Source: Patulibacter americanus DSM 16676
GTDB taxonomy: Bacteria > Actinomycetota > Thermoleophilia > Solirubrobacterales > Solirubrobacteraceae
Length of the DNA: 64,000 nt
Assembly: GCF_000420025.1 (NCBI RefSeq)
Contig: NZ_ATUD01000002.1
Coordinates: 124,001 to 188,000 of the forward strand
Reading direction: 5' to 3'
Positions 36,097 to 43,175 of the stretch are shown here, piece by piece; positions within the stretch are counted from its first letter, which is position 1, and the number at the start of each line of letters is the position of its first letter. The position numbers and the translations under genes are program-made. Below the pieces are notes generated by a model. That model saw nothing but the letters and a program-made list of their open reading frames with translations. It did no database searches and was not told where the DNA came from.

Positions 36097-36281
36097 CGCT
36101 CCTCGCGCACATCGGCCACTGGTACCACGCGGTCCTGTACCTCGTACCCGTCCTGATCGTGGGCGGCGGCCTGTGGTGGGCCGGGCGCCACCTGCCCGAG
36201 GAGGGCGACGACGCGTTCGACGACGCCGACGACGACCGTCGGGACGGCCCGCGCCCGGAGGACGCGCGCGGCGTCTCCTGA
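36093..36281 (+). CDS. Small single-span membrane protein
   Basis: 62 residues from GTG 36093, overlapping the previous stop by 4 nt. It has one hydrophobic helix (HAVLYLVPVLIVGGGLWWAG) and a strongly acidic cytoplasmic tail rich in Asp (DDAFDDADDDRRD). It is probably a partner of the upstream polytopic protein, since the overlap couples their translation. ATG 36081 is an alternative start. No known family recognised. Confidence 0.72.
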   Translation: MTLLAHIGHWYHAVLYLVPVLIVGGGLWWAGRHLPEEGDDAFDDADDDRRDGPRPEDARGVS

Positions 36282-36503
36282 CCGCCCTCGGGCGTCGGGC
36301 CACCCGCGCCGCCCGAGCATCGGGGCGTCCCGGCGCGGTCGTCGCGGTCCGCTGCGGCGACCGTCTGCGGTCAACGCAATGGTCGTCGTCTCGACGGCGT
36401 ACTCCCGGGCTCGACCAGGTCGCAACCGCCGGGTGTTGCGGCCCGTATCCCGGGTACGACCTCCCCCCAACGGCCCGTCTCGCGTGCGACGCGACACGCG
36501 ACT

Positions 36504-36519
36504 CCTTTCACGTGGAACC
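36504..36519. promoter_or_regulatory. parS-like palindrome
   Basis: CCTTTCACGTGGAACC matches 12 of 16 positions of the ParB site consensus TGTTTCACGTGAAACA, including the central TTTCACGTG and the AAC. It lies in a 295-nt intergenic gap of lower GC content than its surroundings. No dnaA or parAB is in the window. Confidence 0.35.
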
Positions 36520-36576
36520 AGATCTCGTGTACGGAGTGCTCAAGAGTAGGGCGAGCCCGTCGATCAGAGAAGCAAC

Positions 36577-36831
36577 ATGACCACCCGCGAAACGCACACG
36601 CTGCACGAGCTCCTCGACTCCGTCGAGGACACCCGCGACATCGTCGTCCGCCGCTACGACGCCGACGACCTGGCGCAGGCCGTGTGGAAGGCGGCGCGCG
36701 ACGACGCCCACGAGGCGTGGACCGCGTGGGCGCGCCGCCCCGGCCGCGAGACCTGGGCCGTCTACCTCGCCGCCCAGGACCGCGAGGACGCCGCCTTCGC
36801 CCCCTTCGACCCGGCGCCCGCCCGGGCCTGA
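36577..36831 (+). CDS. Small hypothetical protein
   Basis: 84 residues, ATG with AGAGAAG about 6 nt upstream. The sequence is acidic, Asp/Arg/Ala/Trp-rich and probably all-helical (TLHELLDSVEDTRDIVVRRY, WKAARDDAHEAWTAW), with no signal peptide or membrane segment. Family not recognised. It is a single-gene unit with its own long upstream region containing the parS-like palindrome, and a hairpin immediately after the stop. Confidence 0.75.
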   Translation: MTTRETHTLHELLDSVEDTRDIVVRRYDADDLAQAVWKAARDDAHEAWTAWARRPGRETWAVYLAAQDREDAAFAPFDPAPARA

Positions 36832-36851
36832 GCGCCGCCGTCCGGCGGCGC
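36832..36851. terminator. Hairpin between convergent genes
   Basis: GCGCCGCC/GGCGGCGC with a GTCC loop starts at the base after the stop codon. It could serve both the small gene and the convergent SCO gene. Confidence 0.55.
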
Positions 36852-36874
36852 GCGCAGGCCCGGGCGCTCCGGGC

Positions 36875-36935
36875 CCGGCCGGCGCACCTCAGCCGGCGCG
36901 CGTGACCCGCCCCGCCCCGGCCGGCGCGCCTCAGC
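36875..36935. repeat. Duplicated 3' end of the SCO gene
   Basis: CCGGCCGGCGCRCCTCAGC occurs at 36875-36893 and 36917-36935 (one mismatch in 19, 42 nt apart). The inner copy contains the SCO stop codon (TCA 36931-36933 on the minus strand). Confidence 0.75.
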
Positions 36936-37578
36936 GCGCGGCGGCGGCCTGCGCCGCGTCCTGCCGCTGGACCTCGCGCACGTCGTGGGCGAGGCCGTCG
37001 GACTGCAGCTTCTCGCTGGGCCACGACACGCGCTGGCGCCCCTTGCGGTCGATGATCAGCGCGTAGGCGGAGTGGTCGAACCCGGCGCCCTGCGGCTGGA
37101 TGCCGTAGGCCTTCCAGACCGGGGCCAGCTCCGCCCGCGTGCCGAGCACGAACCGCGCCCGGTCGCGCAGGCCCATCTTGTTCAGGAAGCGCTGCGCCGA
37201 CCCCGGCGTGTCGCCCTCGGGGTCCACGCTGATCAGGAGCGTCGGGACGTCCTCGCCGAGCGTGTCGAGCGCCGTGGCGATCTGGCGCGCCATCGCGGGG
37301 CAGGTGTCGTCGCAGGTGGAGTAGACGAAGGTGACGATCGCCGCCGATCCGCGGAGGTCCTCGACGGACACGGGCCGGCCCTGCTGGTCGCGCAGGGCGA
37401 ACGTGGGGGAGGGCGCGGGCGGGCGCGTGGCGCCCTGGAACGGCGAGCCGTCCGTCCGGATGCCCTCGGCCGCGGCCTCGGAGTCGGAGCCGGCAGGGCG
37501 CATGAGCGCCAGGGCGACGAGGACGCCGAGGACCACGACGGCGGTCGTCAGGAGGGACAGGCGAGCACGGGCGTTCAC
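36931..37578 (-). CDS. SCO1/SenC family copper chaperone-like protein
   Basis: 215 residues from GTG 37578. An N-terminal membrane anchor (about residues 8-27) is followed by a thioredoxin-fold SCO domain. The copper-binding CxxxC is intact (STCDDTCPAM) and the conserved histidine is in FDHSAYALIID. SCO proteins deliver copper to, or reduce, the CuA site of cytochrome c oxidase on the outer side of the membrane. No oxidase genes are in the window. A TACCCT box lies 9 nt upstream of the start. Confidence 0.93.
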   Translation of the reverse strand: MNARARLSLLTTAVVVLGVLVALALMRPAGSDSEAAAEGIRTDGSPFQGATRPPAPSPTFALRDQQGRPVSVEDLRGSAAIVTFVYSTCDDTCPAMARQIATALDTLGEDVPTLLISVDPEGDTPGSAQRFLNKMGLRDRARFVLGTRAELAPVWKAYGIQPQGAGFDHSAYALIIDRKGRQRVSWPSEKLQSDGLAHDVREVQRQDAAQAAAAR

Positions 37579-37587
37579 GGCCCTTCG

Positions 37588-37593
37588 AGGGTA
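37588..37593 (-). promoter_or_regulatory. -10 box of the SCO gene
   Basis: TACCCT on the minus strand, 9 nt before GTG 37578. Confidence 0.45.
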
Positions 37594-37663
37594 GTCCCTC
37601 GGCGGTCGCGGGCGCGCCCGGTCCCCGCCCCGGCGACGGTCCCGGAAGCACCCGCCCGGCCGC

Positions 37664-37669
37664 TACACT
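37664..37669 (+). promoter_or_regulatory. -10 box of the moeZ-cysO unit
   Basis: TACACT; transcription would start near 37676, about 14 nt before the ATG of the leader frame at 37690. A small CTTT-GT-AAAG palindrome follows. Confidence 0.4.
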
Positions 37670-37689
37670 TTGTAAAGCCGGTAATCCCT

Positions 37690-37713
37690 ATGGAACTTCA
37701 GGTGAAGCCATGA
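37690..37713 (+). CDS. Seven-codon leader frame overlapping the moeZ start
   Basis: ATG at 37690 encodes MELQVKP and stops at TGA 37711-37713. That stop overlaps the moeZ ATG (ATGA, the same overlap used elsewhere in this window for coupled genes). It may couple ribosomes onto moeZ or act as a regulatory leader. It has no Cys or Met codons beyond the start, so sulfur-amino-acid attenuation is not obvious. It could also be chance. Confidence 0.35.
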   Translation: MELQVKP

Positions 37714-38897
37714 CCCCTTCGGGTGCGGAGTTCGTCCGCCAGATCAAGGGCCAGATCGCGGAAGTCGATCCGGCGCAGGTCCACGACGTCCTGTGGAACG
37801 AGGACGTCGTCCTCGTCGACGTCCGCGAGAGCGACGAGGTCGCCGCCGGCAAGCTGCCGGGCGCCGTCCACGTCCCCCGGGGGTTCTTGGAGTCCCGCAT
37901 CGACGGCGCGGTCGGCGACCGCTCCAAGCGCGTCGTCCTCTACTGCGCGTCGGGCAACCGCTCCGCGCTGGCGGCCCGCACGCTGACCGAGGACCTCGGG
38001 TACGAGCGCGTCGAGTCCATGACGGGCGGCTACACGCTGTGGAAGGACCGCGGCTACGAGGTCGACGTGCCCCGCACGCTCACCGCGGAGCAGCGCGAGC
38101 GCTACAGCCGCCACATCCTGATCAACGAGGTCGGGCTCGAGGGCCAGATCAAGCTCATCGACGCGAAGGTGCTGCTCATCGGCGCCGGCGCCCTCGGCTC
38201 GCCGAACGCCCTCTACCTGGCGGCGGCCGGCGTCGGCACGATCGGGATCGTCGACGACGACGTCGTGGATCTCTCGAACCTGCAGCGCCAGGTCGTCCAC
38301 GGCACCGCCACGATCGGCGTGCCGAAGGTCGAGTCGGCCGCGACGCGGATCAACGACCTCAACCCGGACGTCACCGTCGTCCAGCACAAGGGCCGGCTCG
38401 ACGCCGACTCCGTGCTCGAGCTGTTCCGGGCCTACGACGTGATCGTGGACGGGACGGACAACTTCCCGACCCGCTACCTCATCAACGACGCCGCCGTCCG
38501 CCTGAACAAGCCGGTCGTGTCCGCCGCGATCCTCGGCTTCGAGGCGCAGCTCTCCGTGTTCGACACCTCGCAGGACGGCCCCTGCTACCGCTGCCTGTTC
38601 CCGGTGCCGCCGCCCGCCGAGCTCGCCCCGTCCTGCGGCGCCAACGGCGTGCTCGGCGTGCTGCCGGGAACCGCGGGCCTGCTGCAGGCCACCGAGGTCA
38701 TCAAGCTCATCATCGGCGTGGGCGACTCTCTCCGTGGTCGCCTGCTGATGTACGACGCCCTGGCGGCCGAGTTCAACGAGGTCAAGGTCCGCAAGGATCC
38801 GGAGTGCCCCGTGTGCTCCCGCGACCGCGCGTCGATCTCCGACGAGGAGATGGGCGTCTTCCCCGACTACGAGGCGTTCTGCGCCGCCGCGGGCTAG
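37710..38897 (+). CDS. moeZ: MoeZ/MoeB-type adenylyltransferase with N-terminal rhodanese domain
   Basis: 395 residues. Residues about 15-115 are a rhodanese domain with C79 in YCASGNRS as sulfur carrier. Residues about 125-385 are an E1-like ThiF/MoeB domain with nucleotide motif LLIGAGALGSP and zinc cysteines C292/C295 (CYRC) and C366/C369 (CPVC). It should adenylate the C-terminus of a ubiquitin-like carrier and then load it with sulfur. In mycobacterial MoeZ the rhodanese is C-terminal; here the order is reversed. The cysO gene follows after 14 nt, so CysO is the likely partner. GAAG is near the start. Confidence 0.93.
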   Translation: MTPSGAEFVRQIKGQIAEVDPAQVHDVLWNEDVVLVDVRESDEVAAGKLPGAVHVPRGFLESRIDGAVGDRSKRVVLYCASGNRSALAARTLTEDLGYERVESMTGGYTLWKDRGYEVDVPRTLTAEQRERYSRHILINEVGLEGQIKLIDAKVLLIGAGALGSPNALYLAAAGVGTIGIVDDDVVDLSNLQRQVVHGTATIGVPKVESAATRINDLNPDVTVVQHKGRLDADSVLELFRAYDVIVDGTDNFPTRYLINDAAVRLNKPVVSAAILGFEAQLSVFDTSQDGPCYRCLFPVPPPAELAPSCGANGVLGVLPGTAGLLQATEVIKLIIGVGDSLRGRLLMYDALAAEFNEVKVRKDPECPVCSRDRASISDEEMGVFPDYEAFCAAAG

Positions 38898-38911
38898 GGT
38901 CCCGCTCTCTC

Positions 38912-39187
38912 ATGGCCACGATTCGCATCCCCCCGGTCCTGCGCCCGTCCGTCGGCGGTGAGCGCCAGGTCAACGCCGACGGCAGCACCGTCCGTGAGGT
39001 CCTCGACGGCCTCTCCACGGCGCACGAGGAGCTCAAGACGCAGCTCTACGGTGCCGACGGCGAGCTCAACCGGTTCGTGAACGTCTACCTCAACGACGAG
39101 GACGTCCGCGTCCTCCAGGGCCTCGACACCGCGGTGGGGGAGAGCGACACGCTCCAGATCCTCCCGGCGATGGCCGGCGGCCGCTAG
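38912..39187 (+). CDS. cysO: MoaD/ThiS-family sulfur carrier (CysO-like)
   Basis: 91 residues, beta-grasp fold. The N-terminal MATIRIPPVLRPSVGG and C-terminal LQILPAMAGGR are typical of CysO. CysO-thiocarboxylate supplies sulfur to CysM for cysteine synthesis, and a JAMM peptidase then releases cysteine. The chain ends Gly-Gly-Arg, not Gly-Gly, so one residue would have to be trimmed before MoeZ can adenylate the diglycine. The JAMM enzyme at 44.5 kb is a candidate. It directly follows moeZ. Confidence 0.92.
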   Translation: MATIRIPPVLRPSVGGERQVNADGSTVREVLDGLSTAHEELKTQLYGADGELNRFVNVYLNDEDVRVLQGLDTAVGESDTLQILPAMAGGR

Positions 39188-39240
39188 CGCGGCCGACGCC
39201 CATCGCGGCCGGCGGCCGCTAGCGCGGCCGTCGCCCATCG
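39172..39240 (+). repeat. 35-nt tandem duplication of the cysO 3' end
   Basis: Positions 39172-39205 recur at 39207-39240 with one mismatch. Each copy contains the last four codons and the TAG stop. Each also forms a CGGCCGC-TAGC-GCGGCCG hairpin (39178-39195 and 39213-39230) that could terminate transcription. Confidence 0.85.
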
Positions 39241-39340
39241 GCCGCCCGGCGCGGCCTAACCGCTCCGGGCGGCCCCCGGGTCGCCTGACGCACCGCGCGC
39301 CCGAGCGTCCGTTCCTGATCGGGCGCTCAGGTCCGCTCGC

Positions 39341-39346
39341 TACCCT
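39341..39346 (+). promoter_or_regulatory. -10 box of the AarF/UbiB gene
   Basis: TACCCT ends 6 nt before GTG 39353. Confidence 0.5.
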
Positions 39347-39352
39347 CGACGG

Positions 39353-40882
39353 GTGCCCGACGGTCCGTCCGACAAGTCCCCCGAGTCCGCCGGGGAGCTG
39401 CCGACGGGGCGTGTCGCGCGGACCGCGCGCGTCGGCTCGCTCGTCGCCGGTCAGGGCCTGCGCTGGGCCGGCATGCGGGCCGCGAACCGGGTCCGCACGC
39501 CCGAGCGCTCCGCCGAGGCGCGCGCCGAGCGCACCGGCGCCCTCGTGCACCAGCTCGTCGACCAGCTCGGCCAGATGCGCGGCGCCGCGATGAAGATCGG
39601 CCAGGTCTTCTCGATGATCGAGTTCGACGGTCTCCCCGAGGACCAGCGCGACGAGCTGCGTACCAAGCTCGCCCAGCTGCGCGACGACGTCCCGCCCGTC
39701 CCGTTCCGCAAGCTCGAGAAGCTCATGCGCCAGGAGCTCGGTGGTCCGCTCTCCTCCGTCTTCGCCGACTTCGACGAGCAGGCCTTCGCCGCGGCGTCGA
39801 TCGGGCAGGTCCATCGCGCCACGACGCTCGACGGCGACGACGTCGTCGTGAAGGTCCAGTACCCGGGCGTTGCCGAGGCGGTGGAGACCGACCTGCGCAA
39901 CGCGATGATGCTGTTGCCCCTGGTCAAGCGCATCGCGCCGGGCCTCGACGCCAAGTCGCTGGCCAACGAGCTGCGGGAGCGGATCTCGGAGGAGCTGGAC
40001 TACGAGCTCGAGGCGCAGAACCACCGCCGCATCGAGCGGATCTACCGCGGGCATCCGTTCGTCAAGGTCCCGCGGGTCTACACGGAGCTCTCGACCCGCC
40101 GCGTGCTCGTCTCGGAGTTCGTGCAGGGCCAGCGGTTCGAGGAGGTCCGGCGCCTGGACCAGGACGATCGTGACCGCTACGGCGAGATCGTCGTCCGCTT
40201 CTTCTTCGGGCTCCTGTTCCGCGACGGCATCGCGTTGGGTGATCCGCACCCGGGCAACTACCTGCGGTGCGCCGACGGCCGCGTCTGCTTCCTGGACTTC
40301 GGCCTGCTCCGCGACGTCGGCCCGGCCTACCTCGACGGGGAGCGCGCGATCGCCCGCGCGACCCGCGACGCCGACGCCGCGGGCCTGCGCGACGCCCTGA
40401 TCGGCACGGGCTACCTGCCCCCGGAGCGCGCCGCCGCGATGGACGAGGACCTCGTCCTGCGCCTCATGCGCGCCATGGCGGGGTGGTACGCCGTCCCCGG
40501 CGACCGCCGCTTCACGCCCGACGCCGGCGACCCGCGCGTGTGGACCACCCCGGAGGGCGAGCCGGCCCCCGGGGCGCCGGGGGAGGCCCCGTCGCCGGTG
40601 ACCGTCGACGGGGAGACGCCGGTCGACGAGGCCGCCGAGCGCGCGGCGCAGCGCGCCCAGTTCAAGGCCGTGCGCGCCGAGGCCAACCGCTTCACGCTCC
40701 CGCCCGAGGCCGTTCTCGTCCGCCGGATGGCGGACGTCGTCGCGATCGTCCTCGGTCAGCTGCACGCGGGCGGCGACTGGGGCGCGATCGTCGGCGAGTA
40801 CCTCTACGGCGACGAGCCGACGACCGAGCTCGGCCGCGAGGAAGCCGACTTCGTCGCGGGATCGCGGCTCGATCGCGCCTGA
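39353..40882 (+). CDS. ABC1/AarF/UbiB-family atypical kinase
   Basis: 509 residues. Hallmarks are the KxGQ motif (GAAMKIGQVFS), the Ala-rich loop replacing the Gly-rich loop (FAAASIGQVHRA), the VVVKVQYPG lysine, GDPHPGNYL and FLDFGLLRD. UbiB-like proteins are ATPases linked to quinone synthesis or membrane-lipid handling; actinobacteria make menaquinone, so the exact client is unknown. A Pro/Gly-rich acidic loop (about residues 395-425) interrupts the C-terminal helical part. No C-terminal membrane helices are evident, unlike UbiB itself. Confidence 0.92.
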   Translation: MPDGPSDKSPESAGELPTGRVARTARVGSLVAGQGLRWAGMRAANRVRTPERSAEARAERTGALVHQLVDQLGQMRGAAMKIGQVFSMIEFDGLPEDQRDELRTKLAQLRDDVPPVPFRKLEKLMRQELGGPLSSVFADFDEQAFAAASIGQVHRATTLDGDDVVVKVQYPGVAEAVETDLRNAMMLLPLVKRIAPGLDAKSLANELRERISEELDYELEAQNHRRIERIYRGHPFVKVPRVYTELSTRRVLVSEFVQGQRFEEVRRLDQDDRDRYGEIVVRFFFGLLFRDGIALGDPHPGNYLRCADGRVCFLDFGLLRDVGPAYLDGERAIARATRDADAAGLRDALIGTGYLPPERAAAMDEDLVLRLMRAMAGWYAVPGDRRFTPDAGDPRVWTTPEGEPAPGAPGEAPSPVTVDGETPVDEAAERAAQRAQFKAVRAEANRFTLPPEAVLVRRMADVVAIVLGQLHAGGDWGAIVGEYLYGDEPTTELGREEADFVAGSRLDRA

Positions 40883-40936
40883 TCCGGCACGCCCCGTGAC
40901 CCACGCGGCACGGGTACTCAGGCAGCATGGACCGGG

Positions 40937-43039
40937 ATGTCGACCCTGACGGACACGCCCCTCGCCGACGAGGCCCTCGGCCGGCTGCGCCAGCTGACCG
41001 GCAACGGGGAGGCCACGTTCCGCGAGCACCAGCTCGACGCGATCCGCGACCTCGTGGAGGACCGCGCCCGCGTGCTCTGCGTGCAACGGACGGGCTGGGG
41101 CAAGAGCGCCGTCTACTTCGTCGCCACGGCGCTGCTGCGGGCGCGCGGGGCGGGGCCCACGCTCATCGTCTCGCCGCTGCTCTCGCTCATGCGCAACCAG
41201 CTGCAGGCCGCGGAGGCGATGGGCCTGCGCGCCCACACGATCAACTCGACCAACCAGGCGGAGTGGTCGACGATCGAGGGCCTGATCGCGTCGGACGACG
41301 TCGACCTGCTGCTCATCGGCCCGGAGCGGCTGAACGCCGACCGCTTCCGCGAGCGCCTCCTGCCCGTGGTGGCCGCGCGCACCGGGCTGCTCGTGATCGA
41401 CGAGGCCCACTGCGTCTCGGACTGGGGCCACGACTTCCGGCCGGACTACCGCCGCATCAACGACGTGCTGGCGGGCCTGCCGGAGGACGCGGCGGTGCTC
41501 GGCACGACGGCGACCGCGAACGACCGCGTGGTCTCCGACGTCGTGGAGCAGCTCGCGGTCGAGGGCGACGCCGGGGCGGGCGAGCTGCGCACCTACCGCG
41601 GGTCCCTGGCCCGCACGAGCCTGCGGCTGGAGACCGTCGAGCTGCCGCACCCCGCGGAGCGCCTCGCGTGGCTCGTGGAGCACCTCCGCGGCCCGGACGC
41701 CCTGGAGGGCTCGGGCATCGTCTACGCCCTGACGGTCGCCGACGCCCAGCAGGTCGCGGCGTTCCTCCAGGAGCACGGGATCTCGGCCGAGGCCTACACG
41801 GGCCAGCAGGCGTCGGAGGACCGCGTGGCGCTCGAGGAGCGGTTGCAACGCGACGACGTGAAGGTCGTCGTCGCCACCAGCGCGCTGGGGATGGGCTACG
41901 ACAAGCCCGACCTCGGGTTCATCGTCCACTACCAGGCGCCCGGCTCCGTCGTGGCGTACTACCAGCAGGTCGGGCGTGCGGGCCGTGGCGTCGACCACGC
42001 CGAGGTCGTGCTGCTGCGGGGCCGGGAGGACCGGCGGATCCAGGACTTCTTCATCACCCAGGCGTTCCCGAGCGCCGAGCGCGTGGCCGAGGTTCGCGGC
42101 GTGCTGGCCGACGCGGGCGACGCGGGGGCCACCACCCGCGAGATCCAGGCGCAGGTCAACCTCGGCCTGACCCGGCTGGAGGCCATGCTGAAGGTGCTGG
42201 ACGTCGAGGGGGCCGTCGGACGCTCCGGCGGCCGGTGGGTCGACGTGCCCGGCAGCACCTGGACCTACGACGCGGAGCGCTACCGCCACGTCACCGAGCT
42301 GCGGCGGGCGGAGCAGGAGGCGATGGCCGCCTACGGCACCGACGGCCGCTGCCTGATGCGGACGCTGCAGGAGCAGCTGGACGACCCCGACCCGTCGGAC
42401 TGCGGCCGCTGCGCCGTGTGCGCCGGGCCGCGGTACGCCGCCGCGCCGGACCGCGAGCTGGTCCGTGCCGGGCAGGCGGCCCTGCGCTCGCGACCCGTCG
42501 ACTTCGACCCGAAGCGGATGGCGCCCGACGCCACCACTGGCGCCATGCGGAAGATCCCCGAGAACGTGCGCGTCGAGCCCGGCCGTGCGCTCGCCCGGCG
42601 CGGCGACGCGGGCTGGGACGAGCAGGTGCGCGAGGAGATCGCCGCCGGACGGGTCGGCGACGACGTCGTGGCGGCGATGGCCGAGCTCGTGCGGGGCTGG
42701 CGCATCCGTCCGGAGTGGGTCGCGGCCGTCCCGTCGCGCCGCGCCGGCGACCCGTCGTCCGACCTCGGCGCCCGGCTGGCCGCCGCGCTCGAGCTCCCGT
42801 GGCACCCCGTGGTGGTCCGCCGCGAGGAGCGTCCGCGCCAGGCGGACCAGCGAGGCGCCGCGCAGCAGGCGGCCAACGTGCGCGGGGCCTTCGGGATCGC
42901 GGGCGAGGTACCGGCGGGCGCCTGCCTCCTCGTCGACGACGTCCGGCAGAGCGGGTGGACGGGCGCGATGGTCGGCGGGCAGCTGCGCCGCCACGGCGCG
43001 GCCCGCGTCCACCCCGTGGTCCTGAGCACCGGCGGCTGA
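40937..43039 (+). CDS. RecQ-family DNA helicase fused to a phosphoribosyltransferase-like domain
   Basis: 700 residues. Superfamily 2 motifs: QRTGWGKSA (K56), DEAH (D155-H158), TTATA, and ALGMGYDKPDL with QQVGRAGR. A Cys cluster (C-L-M-R...DCGRCAVC, about 470-495) may be the RecQ zinc site. In place of the winged-helix/HRDC end, residues about 590-695 resemble a ComF-type phosphoribosyltransferase with the PRPP-loop-like CLLVDDVRQSGWT (D667, D668). It should unwind DNA 3'-5'; the role of the extra domain is unknown. The start is ATG 40937; an ATG at 40927 is out of frame. Confidence 0.92.
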   Translation: MSTLTDTPLADEALGRLRQLTGNGEATFREHQLDAIRDLVEDRARVLCVQRTGWGKSAVYFVATALLRARGAGPTLIVSPLLSLMRNQLQAAEAMGLRAHTINSTNQAEWSTIEGLIASDDVDLLLIGPERLNADRFRERLLPVVAARTGLLVIDEAHCVSDWGHDFRPDYRRINDVLAGLPEDAAVLGTTATANDRVVSDVVEQLAVEGDAGAGELRTYRGSLARTSLRLETVELPHPAERLAWLVEHLRGPDALEGSGIVYALTVADAQQVAAFLQEHGISAEAYTGQQASEDRVALEERLQRDDVKVVVATSALGMGYDKPDLGFIVHYQAPGSVVAYYQQVGRAGRGVDHAEVVLLRGREDRRIQDFFITQAFPSAERVAEVRGVLADAGDAGATTREIQAQVNLGLTRLEAMLKVLDVEGAVGRSGGRWVDVPGSTWTYDAERYRHVTELRRAEQEAMAAYGTDGRCLMRTLQEQLDDPDPSDCGRCAVCAGPRYAAAPDRELVRAGQAALRSRPVDFDPKRMAPDATTGAMRKIPENVRVEPGRALARRGDAGWDEQVREEIAAGRVGDDVVAAMAELVRGWRIRPEWVAAVPSRRAGDPSSDLGARLAAALELPWHPVVVRREERPRQADQRGAAQQAANVRGAFGIAGEVPAGACLLVDDVRQSGWTGAMVGGQLRRHGAARVHPVVLSTGG

Positions 43040-43160
43040 GCGGCCCGGCGGACGCGGCTTGGCACGCTACCGCCGGTCGCACGGCGCCGGCCGACGACGC
43101 GGACCAGCCGCCGCCGGCCCGGAGCCCCCGTCGCCCGGCGGCACGGCCGCTCAGCGTGTC

Positions 43161-43173
43161 TACACTTCGGTGT
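43161..43173 (+). promoter_or_regulatory. cysM -10 box within a TTCG hairpin
   Basis: TACACT (43161-43166) lies 9 nt before ATG 43176. The same bases form ACAC-TTCG-GTGT (43162-43173). No Shine-Dalgarno sequence is present, so translation is probably leaderless or nearly so. Confidence 0.45.
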
Positions 43174-43175
43174 CC

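Noticed and set aside
40927..40929. ATG 6 nt after TACTCA as start for the RecQ gene
   Set aside because: It is out of frame with the helicase; the in-frame ATG is at 40937, and TACTCA lacks the final T of the box.
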